Below, piece after piece: positions 12,601-21,683 of a DNA stretch of 64,000 nt. Every line of letters starts with the position of its first letter. Position 1 is the stretch's first letter. The translations under genes were made by a program, and so were the position numbers. Location of the stretch: contig BRXU01000018.1 of NCBI GenBank assembly GCA_030267565.1, positions 1,798,001 through 1,862,000 on the forward strand. Direction: 5' to 3'. The notes below the pieces were generated by a model. The model worked only from the letters and a program-made list of their open reading frames with translations, was not told the DNA's origin and made no database searches. Origin of the DNA: Pleodorina starrii. Taxonomy: Eukaryota > Chlorophyta > Chlorophyceae > Chlamydomonadales > Volvocaceae.

Positions 12601-14039
12601 AAGGCAGGCGCGCCAGCAACGCACGCACGCACGCCCGCGTCGTGTCGGCTCATCCGGCCGGCCTCTGATCTAGGGCCCTCTCCTTCCCAGAATGAAGATA
12701 CAGACGCACCGGAGAGCTTCAGATGCGCACGGGCTCTGCAGTGAAGAGGTCGCGGCGCCCCGCGCAACGCAAACGCAGCTCGGTGGCCCCTAAACGCAGC
12801 TCGGTGGCCCCTATACGCAAAGCAAGCCGCATCGTGCCCGCCGATAAACACCAACCCAGGGCGCGAACACAAACCCCTCCGCCCCCCTTCCCCGGCCTTC
12901 CCCCCTTAGGAAGCCGCCCCGAAGGCGCTGTGCGCACCCAGCCACCCCAGCCTCGGTACCGACCGACCCGTGGGTCTCCTTTTTAGGGTTTAGGGTTTCA
13001 GGTTTTTTTTAGGGTTTAAGGGTTTGTAGGGTAACCCTTCGGTACCGACCGACCCGTGGGTCTCTCCACCCACTCACGTGGGTCTCCTCTCTCGCGCCCT
13101 CCCTCCCTCCCAGTCCTCCTCACCTTCTTGGCGCCCCCGAACACAGTCCCAACCGCCTCCTTGATGCGGGAGCCCCAGCCCGGGTGAGCCGTGCTGGGGT
13201 CCAGGGCCGTGTCGACCGACTGCTGCTGCTGCTGCTGGCCCTCCACCTCCACCTCCACCACCGGGGTCTTGAGCTGCAGCTCCTCCGGGTGCTCCGGATT
13301 GACGCTCTGCAGTGCAGGAATGAGCAGCGACGAGCGCGTGCAAAAAGTCAGCGGCACTGTCGGCACAACGGCGGGCATTGTCGGAGTCGGCGTTCTGTCG
13401 GCGCCGGCAGAGGGCAAAGGCAGGAAGAGCAGCGACGAGCGCACCAATCAAAGCCAGCAGCCAAAGCGGCGCGGGCGGTTTTGTTTTGTTTTGTTTTTGA
13501 CGGGATCGCGGCGCGGCGGGGCCCATGGGTTTTGCCTTGTCATTCGGCCGCGCGGCAGCGCAAAGTGGCACCGTCTTTTTCAGAGGGCGCGAGGCCCGGG
13601 CGCGGGAGAAACGCGGACCTTTTTTGGGGGATCTTCTTCTTACGGTATATTGGTGCCCGGAGGCTGCAGCGCTGCGTTAGTCTCTTCCCGCTTCGCCTCC
13701 GTCCCGTTTAAATTGCCGCAGCTGCTCTCCGGACATCAGATTGAATTCTCAAGGGCTCGGAGGACACGGAGGGCTGCTGGTGCGCTGCCGCCGCGCGGCC
13801 TTTCGAGGGCTTCCCTGAGACAGGTGAGGAAGCGGCCCCGCGAGGACGCTGCGCGCCGCGAAACGCGCCCCAAGACGCTGCAAAGGCGCTCACAAAGGCC
13901 CAACGCGCACCACGCACTGAACGGTTATTACCTGTATCGGGTCGCCCTTGGATGCGCTCGCTGTGCCGGCAGCCAGCAAGCCCGTCAGCAGCAGCAATCC
14001 GCCCAGGAACACAAAGCGCGGCGCGCCGGGACGCCTCAT
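9652..14039 (-). CDS. Secreted LEA-like Ala/Lys-rich protein, copy C of a three-gene array
   Basis: Five exons on the minus strand: 14039-13932, 13306-13124, 12196-11318, 10997-10793, 9752-9652. GT-AG borders and phases agree, giving 491 aa. Exon 1 encodes a signal peptide (MRRPGAPRFVFLGG, then Leu-rich, ASASKGDPIQ) almost identical to exon 1 of two neighbours at 19613 and 24039. Exon 2 carries a Glu/Val and poly-Gln segment ending GGAKK. Exon 3 (293 residues) is made of degenerate 11-residue-type LEA group 3 motifs such as EAAEATKEAAAGAAGG and KHAATAAVEKGKE. Exons 4 and 5 continue the amphipathic Ala-rich helix and end GGGKTEL. LEA proteins protect against drying, freezing or salt; a signal peptide would place this one in the secretory pathway or outside the cell. 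Unlike the other two copies, exon 3 is poor in N-glycosylation sequons. Confidence 0.8.
12205..12360. repeat. Degenerate GAGGGGTGAG minisatellite in an intron
   Basis: Imperfect 8- to 17-bp units of the type GAGGGGTGAGGAGTGAGGCGC are repeated just upstream of exon 3 of the LEA-like gene. On the gene strand this is a pyrimidine-rich tract leading into the 3' splice site. Confidence 0.75.
12953..13064. repeat. Telomere-like tract flanked by identical 26-bp direct repeats
   Basis: Bases 12979-13038 are a run of degenerate plant/algal telomere units (TTTTTAGGG, TTTAGGG, TTTCAGG, TTTTTTTTAGGG, TTTAAGGG, TTTGTAGGG). They sit exactly between two identical 26-bp copies (12953-12978 and 13039-13064) that begin TCGGTACCGACC and contain GACCCGTGGGTC. 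The whole lies in intron 2 of the LEA-like gene at 9652-14039. Confidence 0.85.
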
Positions 14040-14320
14040 CGTTGTTGGGGTAGCTCTGGTCGTCGCTGGATTTCCCTTTCCGCTTTGGTGATACCTCTCT
14101 TATGCCGTCTTGGTGTGCAAAGCTTGAAAGAGAATCGTCCGAATTAGTTATCATAAGTGAGGAGTTCAGGCGGTGTCGCACGTTTTGCTTCCTTTTTTTG
14201 TTGCCCTCGCGACGGCAAGGTACGGTGCGTGATGTCACGCAGCCAAAGGCGCAGCGGCCGCCTGCGTCAGGCCTCATGAGCCTTCCTGCCCTGTAACATT
14301 ACGCTACTTCCAAGCAGGGT

Positions 14321-14512
14321 TCAAACCTTATGCCCGCACCCAACAAACAAACAAACGCACCCGCACAGGCATATACGACCTTCCTTCCTTCCTTCCTGCC
14401 AGTCGCTCGTTATGGTGCCTGCGCCGAAGCCACAGAGGCTGAAGATCTCGACGACGAACCGCCGGGCAGCCAACTTCCTCCACCCCACCTCTTGCGGGGG
14501 GCTGGGGCCCAT
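14321..14512 (-). other. Conserved block upstream of LEA-like copy C (matches 19911-20102)
   Basis: About 300-500 bp upstream of the start codon, copy C and copy B share a stretch whose minus-strand reading contains LAARRFV[VA]EI followed downstream by DWQ[EK]GRKEGR. It could be a small upstream exon, an upstream ORF or a conserved regulatory stretch. It is not evident upstream of copy A. Confidence 0.4.
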
Positions 14513-14866
14513 TGCCGATCGGGGAGCCTCACGGCAAACTCCCCCCGGGGGTTCACGTGAGCTTTTGAGCCGTCTGCCCGCGGGCTCGCTCGTTCCTGTC
14601 CGGGTGACTTCTGGCTTGTGCTGTTTGGTCTGGATGTGCTACCCTGCTGCCCTGGTCGTCTCCTGTGCAGTGCACGGCCAGATAGGCCGTTGGCGCTACT
14701 CACACCATCGCGGCCGTACCGGCGTGTGGCCGCCCCGCTTGGGAACAGACCGGCCCACGACAGCAGCAGCACCGGATCGGCGGGATTACGAGAGGCTGTA
14801 CGGCGCCTTGACGTGGACGTGAAGGCGGCCCCCCCTCCAGTCCTGGCGGGGTTGAGACCTCTCCCC

Positions 14867-16680
14867 CTGCCCCCCTGCCCCCCTGCCCCCCTGCCCCCCT
14901 GCCCCCCTGCCCCCCTGCCCCCCTGCCCCCTGCTGCCCCCTGCTGCCCCCTGCTGCCCCCTGCTGCCCCCTGCTGCCCCCTGCTGCCCCCTGCTGCCCCC
15001 TGCTGCCCCCTGCTGCCCCCTGCTGCCCCCTGCTGCCCCCTGCTGCCCCCTGCTGCCCCCTGCTGCCCCCCGCTGCCCCCTGCTGCCCCCTGCTGCCCCC
15101 TGCTGCCCCCTGCTGCCCCCTGCTGCCCCCTGCTGCCCCCTGCTGCCCCCTGCTGCCCCCTGCTGCCCCCTGCTGCCCCCTGCTGCCCCCTGCTGCCCCT
15201 GCTGCCCCCTGCTGCCCCCTGCTGCCCCCTGCTGCCCCCTGCTGCCCCCTGCTGCCCCCTGCTGCCCCCTGCTGCCCCCTGCTGCCCCCTGCTGCCCCCT
15301 GCTGCCCCCTGCTGCCCCCTGCTGCCCCCTGCTGCCCCCTGCTGCCCCCTGCTGCCCCCTGCTGCCCCCTGCTGCCCCCTGCTGCCCCCTGCTGCCCCCT
15401 GCTGCCCCCTGCTGCCCCCAGCTGCCCCCTGCTGCCCCCTGCTGCCCCCTGCTGCCCCCTGCTGCCCCCTGCTGCCCCCTGCTGCCCCCTGCTGCCCCCT
15501 GCTGCCCCCTGCTGCCCCCTGCTGCCCCCTGCTGCCCCCTGCTGCCCCCTGCTGCCCCCTGCTGCCCCCTGCTGCCCCCTGCTGCCCCCTGCTGCCCCCT
15601 GCTGCCCCCTGCTGCCCCCTGCTGCCCCCTGCTGCCCCCTGCTGCCCCCTGCTGCCCCCTGCTGCCCCCTGCTGCCCCCTGCTGCCCCCTGCTGCCCCCT
15701 GCTGCCCCCTGCTGCCCCCTGCTGCCCCCTGCTGCCCCCTGCTGCCCCCTGCTGCCCCCTGCTGCCCCCTGCTGCCCCCTGCTGCCCCCTGCTGCCCCCT
15801 GCTGCCCCCTGCTGCCCCCTGCTGCCCCCTGCTGCCCCCTGCTGCCCCCTGCTGCCCCCTGCTGCCCCCTGCTGCCCCCTGCTGCCCCCTGCTGCCCCCT
15901 GCTGCCCCCTGCTGCCCCCTGCCCCCTGCTGCCCCCTGCTGCCCCCTGCCCCTGCTGCCCCCTGCTGCCCCCTGCTGCCCCCTGCTGCCCCCTGCTGCCC
16001 CCTGCTGCCCCCTGCTGCCCCCTGCTGCCCCCTGCTGCCCCCAGCTGCCCCCAGCTGCCCCCTGCTGCCCCCTGCTGCCCCCTGCTGCCCCCTGCTGCCC
16101 CCTGCTGCCCCCTGCTGCCCCCCTGCTGCCCCCTGCTGCCCCCTGCTGCCCCCTGCTGCCCCCTGCTGCCCCCTGCTGCCCCCTGCTGCCCCCTGCTGCC
16201 CCCTGCTGCCCCCTGCTGCCCCCTGCTGCCCCCTGCTGCCCCCTGCTGCCCCCTGCTGCCCCCTGCTGCCCCCTGCTGCCCCCTGCTGCCCCCTGCTGCC
16301 CCCTGCTGCCCCCTGCTGCCCCCTCCTGCCCCCTGCCCCCTGCTGCCCCCTGCTGCCCCCTGCTGCCCCCTGCTGCCCCCTGCTGCCCCCTGCTGCCCCC
16401 TGCTGCCCCCTGCTGCCCCCTGCTGCCCCCTGCTGCCCCCTGCTGCCCCCTGCTGCCCCCTGCTGCCCCCTGCTGCCCCCTGCTGCCCCCTGCTGCCCCC
16501 TGCTGCCCCCTGCTGCCCCCTGCCCCCTGCTGCCCCCTGCTGCCCCCTGCTGCCCCCTGCTGCCCCCTGCTGCCCCCTGCTGCCCCCTGCTGCCCCCTGC
16601 TGCCCCCTGCTGCCCCCTGCTGCCCCCTGCTGCCCCCTGCTGCCCCCTGCTGCCCCCTGCTGCCCCCTGCTGCCCCCTGC
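14867..16680. repeat. Decamer satellite (CCCCCTGCTG)n, about 175 copies
   Basis: The array opens with about eight 7-bp units (CCCCCTG) to 14930, then runs about 1.75 kb of the 10-bp unit CCCCCTGCTG with few variants (single-base deletions near 15197 and 15945, CCCCCAGCTG near 15417 and 16040, a C-to-T-type change near 15067). The complementary strand carries G5 runs every 10 bp. The unit has no stop codon in most frames, so long open frames over it are meaningless. It lies between LEA-like copies B and C. Confidence 0.97.
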
Positions 16681-17920
16681 CCTCGCTTCGGCTCGGCTGC
16701 TGCCCCCTCGGCTCGAGCGGCCACCCCGAGTCACACGCTCACACCTCCTTGCCACCTCCCAACCACCGGGGCACGTAGTTGCTTACAGCGCGCACGAGTC
16801 CGGAGCCCGTTGTACTGGTAGATGACAGCAAGGAACACAAGCACGCGTCGCACATGCCGTGTGCCCCGTACGTGTGGGTTATTTAAGCACAGCGGTTGCC
16901 GTACCGTGCGCGTGCGGGTTATGATCTTATGAACATGAAACGCGCATGCCGCGTGCCCCGTACGTGCGGTTATGAAGCATATAACGCGCATGCTGGCCAA
17001 CTCGAGTCCCTGGACAGAGGTGCGTGCAAACCCTGTTAGAAAACAGGTTGTCGGACGCAGTACGATACGCGCTTCTGCGGCACCGACGTGCGTGGAAGGC
17101 ACGCTGTACGTAGTGACGCATGCCCCACAAGGCAGCGCTCTTTGAACGCAACACGAAAGTGTTGACAACGATCAACGACAGGATGGTTGCGCCCACCAGC
17201 CCAGATGGCGCAGCCGGGTGCTGCTGACGAAGTGCGGCCGGGTCCGCGCCGCCTCGTCCGCCCTCGCAGACATGGCCGAGCGCTGCTAGAAAATCCTGTA
17301 TCAAACTTCAACTTGAGAGCCAATCTCCAAACAATTTCAGGCCTAAAAAATAGGCTGCTTGCTGCGCCGAAGGTCGGTCAACAACATTTTTTGACTAAAA
17401 ACACGAAACAGCTTTCGTCTGGGGCTTCAGGGTAGTCGGGCTTCGTCTTCAGATCCCCACGATGGTGTGAAGACGAGAGGGCGACCCGCGCACCTCGCGC
17501 AGAAACATGTCGACCGGAGAGACTTGCGCAAACTGTACAGAAACGGACAATGGACGGACCCTTCCCGAAGCAGTACCGGTAATTACGCGTCCGCACCCTT
17601 TCTTTTCCTTTCCTTTCAAAACCAACACTTTTCTTTCCAAGCTAGCCATATCTCAGCTAAGCTCAGCTAATCGAAACGTAACGAACTGCCTCAGGCTTCC
17701 TCCAAACTACAAAAAACCCTGGCTCTCCGCGAAGGCTCCTCAGCAGCCAGCCACCGAGCGACGTCGCCTCTCCTCGCCCGCTCCTCCGCTCCTGCTCCTG
17801 TGCCGCCCCTTCCCCCAGGGCGCCGAACCACAGTTCCGCCGCCGCCGCCGTCTCGACCACGTTCCGCAGGCGGCGGCCCCCGCCTCCGGCGGTGCCCTCC
17901 CTGGCCGCCTGCGCCGCTAT
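16681..17920. other. Downstream region of LEA-like copy B, paralogous to 20690-21683
   Basis: Blocks at about 17081-17290 match 20960-21220 (shared ATGCCCCACAAGGCAGC and GGTTGCGCCCACCAGCC), and blocks at 17400-17600 match 21350-21620. It is best read as 3' flanking sequence duplicated with the gene. The part 17663-17920 is the former C-terminal coding part described under the copy B gene. Confidence 0.55.
17663..17920 (-). pseudogene. Orphaned C-terminal coding tail of LEA-like copy B
   Basis: Downstream of the in-frame TAG the reading frame remains open and matches copy A residue by residue (RRLRNVVETAAAAEL, EGAAQE, RRSGRG, SLGGWL). The lack of frameshifts suggests that the stop is recent. 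Confidence 0.55.
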
Positions 17921-19613
17921 CTAGCCCTTCCCAGCCGCCCCCGACGTCGCGTTCTTCACGACTTCGGACGTCTTGTTCTTCACGCCACCCACCACCGCGC
18001 CCACCTTCTCAGCCGGCCCCGCGGCCACGTTCTTCACCAACTCGGACGTCTCGTTCTTCACGCCACCCACCACCGCGCCCACCTTCTCAGCCGGCCCCGC
18101 GGTCACGTTCTTCACCAACTCGGACGTCTCGTTCTTCACGCCACCCACCACCGCGCCCACCTTCTCAGCCGGCCCCGCCGTCGCGTTCTTCACCAACTCG
18201 GACGTCTCGTTCTTGACGCCACCCACCACCGCGCCCACCTTCTCAGCCGGCCCCGCCGTCGCGTTCTTCACCAACTCGGACGTCTCGTTCTTGACGCCAC
18301 CCACCACCGCGCCCACCTTCTCAGCCGGCCCCGCCGTCGCGTTCTTCACCAACTCGGACGTCTCGTTCTTCACGCCACCCACCACCGCGCCCACCTTCTC
18401 AGCCGGCCCCGCCGTCGCGTTCTTCACCAACTCGGACGTCTCGTTCTTCACGCCACCCACCACCGCGCCCACCTTCTCAGCCGGCCCCGCCGTCGCGTTC
18501 TTCACCAACTCGGACGTCTCGTTCTTCACGCCACCCACCACCGCGCCCACCTTCTCAGCCGCCCCCGCCGTTGCGTTCTTCACGACCGCCCCCTTCTTCG
18601 CGGCCTCCGTTGTGGCGTTCCCGTCAGCAGCGGCGCCGCCGCCATTCTGCGCAGCGAGCAAAACCCGCTGCGCGCCAGCGGCGCCCTGGTCGGCGATTCG
18701 CGGCGAGGTTGGGGGACGGAAGGGGAAAGCACGGGTGGCGGGCAAAGACGTTCAAGAATGCGAAACGGAGACCTTCAGACCTTGAGAGCAATGTGCTGCG
18801 TATCGATTGCTGTCGTACCGTGCCGTACCCATATCGTGGCCGTGCAAACTAAGCGGTCTGAGGGCGGTTGAATGGTTGGTCGTTGCTCGTTGGGGGTTTG
18901 CGGGTACGCGTGAGTACACGAGTACGGTGTGAAATGGGCTGGAGGGTTTAAGCGGCGAGGTGGTTTCGCCGTGCCGATGCACAGCCGGTGTGCAGTCGGT
19001 GCACAGCCGGTGTGCAGTCGGTGCAAAGCCGGTGCAACAACACGGCACAATGGGAGCGACGGGGCGGCTGCGGCAGCGGCTGGGGGGCCCGGGGGCCGGG
19101 GGCAGGGGTTTGTTGCAGTTTGTTTGCTGCGTCATGCAACCCCAGTCACAACGTGTGGTGACGGGCAGGACGCAGGGGGAGGGGGCAAGAGAGAAGCGGA
19201 CAGCCGCTTCGGGGGGACACGGACAGTCAGGATGCGTCCGGATGTCCGTCAACCGGCTCACACACACACAGCTAGCTGTACGTTCGCGCAGCCCCAAAAT
19301 GCGAATTGGCATGGCGGTGCTGGGCGGCCGAGGGCTCCGGAACCGACCGAGGCTCGCTCCGTCAAGGCAGCGGTTGACGGCCGTTGGCAACAGACCCGGC
19401 CCGACCCGCGGGTCGCTGAGCGTAAAACGACAAAATCGCGTGTTTGTTTGTTTCTTCTATGCCGAGATAAATATATAGGCCCTTGACAGCACACTGAAAG
19501 GCTACCTGTATCGGGTCGCCCTGGGATGCGGTCGCTGCGCCGGCAGCCAGCAAGCCCAGAAGCAGCAGCACTCCGCCCAGGAACACAAACCGCGGCGCGC
19601 CGGGACGCCTCAT
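17921..19613 (-). CDS. Secreted LEA-like protein with eight 26-residue sequon repeats, copy B
   Basis: Two exons: 19613-19506 (signal peptide MRRPGAPRFVFLGG, then Leu-rich, ATASQGDPIQ; 36 aa) and 18646-17921 (241 aa); intron GT-AG, phase 0; 277 aa in total. Exon 2 is almost wholly eight tandem 78-bp repeats with the consensus halves KNATAGPAEKVGAVVGG and VKNETSELV. Nearly every repeat carries two N-glycosylation sequons (NAT/NET). With a signal peptide this predicts a densely N-glycosylated amphipathic Ala/Val/Lys protein, secreted or in the secretory pathway. The stop codon TAG at 17923-17921 replaces a CAG (Gln) present in copy A. The following 240 bases keep the same frame as copy A up to about 17663, so the C-terminus (RRLRNVVETAAAAELW, SLGGWLLRSLRGEPGF) has been lost by a nonsense change, unless TAG is read through or spliced out. 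Confidence 0.78.
17970..18595. repeat. 78-bp coding tandem repeat, eight copies
   Basis: The word TTCTCAGCCG recurs every 78 bases (18007, 18085, 18163, 18241, 18319, 18397, 18475, 18553). Copies differ at few positions, and since 78 is a multiple of three the frame is kept, giving 26-residue protein repeats in LEA-like copy B. Confidence 0.95.
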
Positions 19614-19910
19614 CGTTGTCGCGGCAGCTCTGTTCAGAGCGTCTTTGGATTTCCCTTCTTGATTCCTTTTTATGATGTATGTCGGTGTAGTTTGCAGAAC
19701 ATGAAAGGGGAATCGTCCAAACTCCTATGATGAATGAGCAGCAGCAGCAGCAGCAGGCGAGGGTTGTAAGTGTGTTTTGTTTTTGGTCCGGCAAAGATAC
19801 ACCGGGCGTGAGATCGTATACATCGTACATATCGCGCTGTATCGTATATATCGTAGATATTACGCATCCAAAGGTGCAGCGGCCACCTTGCGTCAGGAGC
19901 CTCAGGAGCC

Positions 19911-20102
19911 TCACTTACTGTTGCCCTCTGGGATGCCGAGTTGCTCCAAAACCCTGTCCCTGCAAGCACACATGCGACCTTCCTTCCTGCCTTTCTGCCA
20001 GTCGATCGCTCCTTCGGGCGCCTTCTCCGAAGTCGCAAAGGCTGTCAAGATCTCGGCGACGAACCGCCGGGCAGCCAACCCCACCCGCTTGGGCCGTTTC
20101 AA
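19911..20102 (-). other. Conserved block upstream of LEA-like copy B (matches 14321-14512)
   Basis: Counterpart of the block at 14321-14512. The minus-strand reading includes GLAARRFVAEI and DWQKGRKEGR. Nucleotide similarity extends on both sides (shared GAACCGCCGGGCAGCCAAC), so it may be conserved simply because the unit was duplicated. Confidence 0.4.
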
Positions 20103-21261
20103 AGGCTGTTGTCAGAGTTGCAGTGGAACTACACAGCGTCTATCGCCGGAGCACGATCCGCACCCGACGCACCAGTCGCGGCCCGCTTAGATAGATTTCG
20201 GCCGCCACACTTTTGGGGGCAGACGGACGTTGTCCACACGACAACAGCACCACCACCGGCTGCACCTCGCAGCACCGAATTTGCCGTTCTGCGCCCCTCC
20301 CACTCCCCTAGGTAACTGCGTTGCGTTCCCTCGCCCCGGGCCGTTTTAATTTCCCCCCGCTCTGCACCACCACGGTGCCCCGTCACCCCCCCCCCCCAAT
20401 CCGACCACCTGCCGCCGCTGGGCCCGACCCCCTCTCTCCGCTGTGCTGGTCCAAGGCGATATGCAAGAACGCAACCATCCGGAGGGTGCCTCACGACGCG
20501 CGGCCCTGCTGACAGGCGGGCATGCAGTAGGCTGGAGGCTGGCCCCCACCACCCCTACCTCCAACGAGGCCCCAGCGTGCAGAAACCTCTCCCCTCCCCT
20601 CCCCTGCCCTCCCCTCCATCCATCCATCCATTCAGTCTGGAAGCTCCCCCGCAGCCCGCACCCGAAAGAAACAAACCCGCCCTCACCGGGTCATCCGCTT
20701 TCCAACAATCCAAACCCGTCGGGGCAGGTAGCTGCTTTCAGCGCGCATTGCGCAGGCATGCCGCGTGCACCATACGCGCATGCAGGCGGGTTGCGATGCA
20801 CGTTGCCGCTGGGCGTGCGGATCACTGATACCGATGTCCATGTCCGTGCGTTTCCCCCGGCGTGGTGGTGCTGGACAGAGCTGCTCGCACGCACCTCTTT
20901 TCACAGGTTGTCGTACGCATGGACAGTACGGCTTCTGTACGACACACGTGCTGGCGGGGGGGGCCACCGTCGCGCGTGCGTGGAAGGGACGTTGTAGCGA
21001 CGCATGCCCCACAAGGCAGCTCCAGGTGAAAGCAACACGAAAGTGTGTTGACAACGACCAACAACATGAAGCTCCTAGATATAACCGTAATGACAATGGT
21101 TGCGCCCACCAGCCAAGATGGCACAGCCCGGCGCCGGGGAAGCGCGGCCGGGTCCGTGCCGCCTCGTCCACCCTCGCAGGCATGTATGGGCAAACGCTTC
21201 GAGAAGCTCATACACAAAAGCTTATCCGTGTAAACCATTCTACGAACCATTTCAGGCCTGC

Positions 21262-21266
21262 TTACA
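21262..21266 (-). terminator. Possible TGTAA polyadenylation signal of LEA-like copy A
   Basis: TTACA on the plus strand, about 420 bases downstream of the stop at 21684 on the gene strand. Confidence 0.35.
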
Positions 21267-21683
21267 GGGACCCCAAGCTGCTCTGAGGGTCGGTAATGAC
21301 TTTTTGGCGCTGAGCCTAAAAGGCTTTCCTGTAGGTAGGCGCCCAAGTGACCCACGGGTCACTGAGCCCCGGACCCGCCGCGCACCGTGTCATGCATGCA
21401 GATCCCATGCCTCTCATTCGCTGCAAGTCCGAAACAGCTTCACGCCCTTCAAAAGCCGAGAGGTTGATGTGCGGCGCACACAGACACGTTCACCGGAACC
21501 TTGCGTGTATACAGACGAGAACCTTTCCTGGACGGGCCCTTCTCGAAGCAGCACCGGGGAATTGCACGTCTGCCGAGTGCCGACGTCCGCACCCACTACC
21601 TTCCTTTCAAAACTCACTGTATACCGGTACCTCAAGAGCAGCACGGTCGGGCCCTAACCGCAACTCCCTCTCTCCACAACCTC

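Noticed and set aside
14410..16825. Open frames of 670-780 codons on both strands (GQQGAAGGSR-type and CCPLLPPAAP-type repeats)
   Set aside because: They are produced by a 10-bp satellite lacking stop codons; no splice signals, no domain and no conserved start.
17921..19613. LEA-like copy B as a complete pseudogene
   Set aside because: Only one stop relative to copy A; signal peptide, splice sites and all eight repeats are intact, so a shortened working protein is equally likely.
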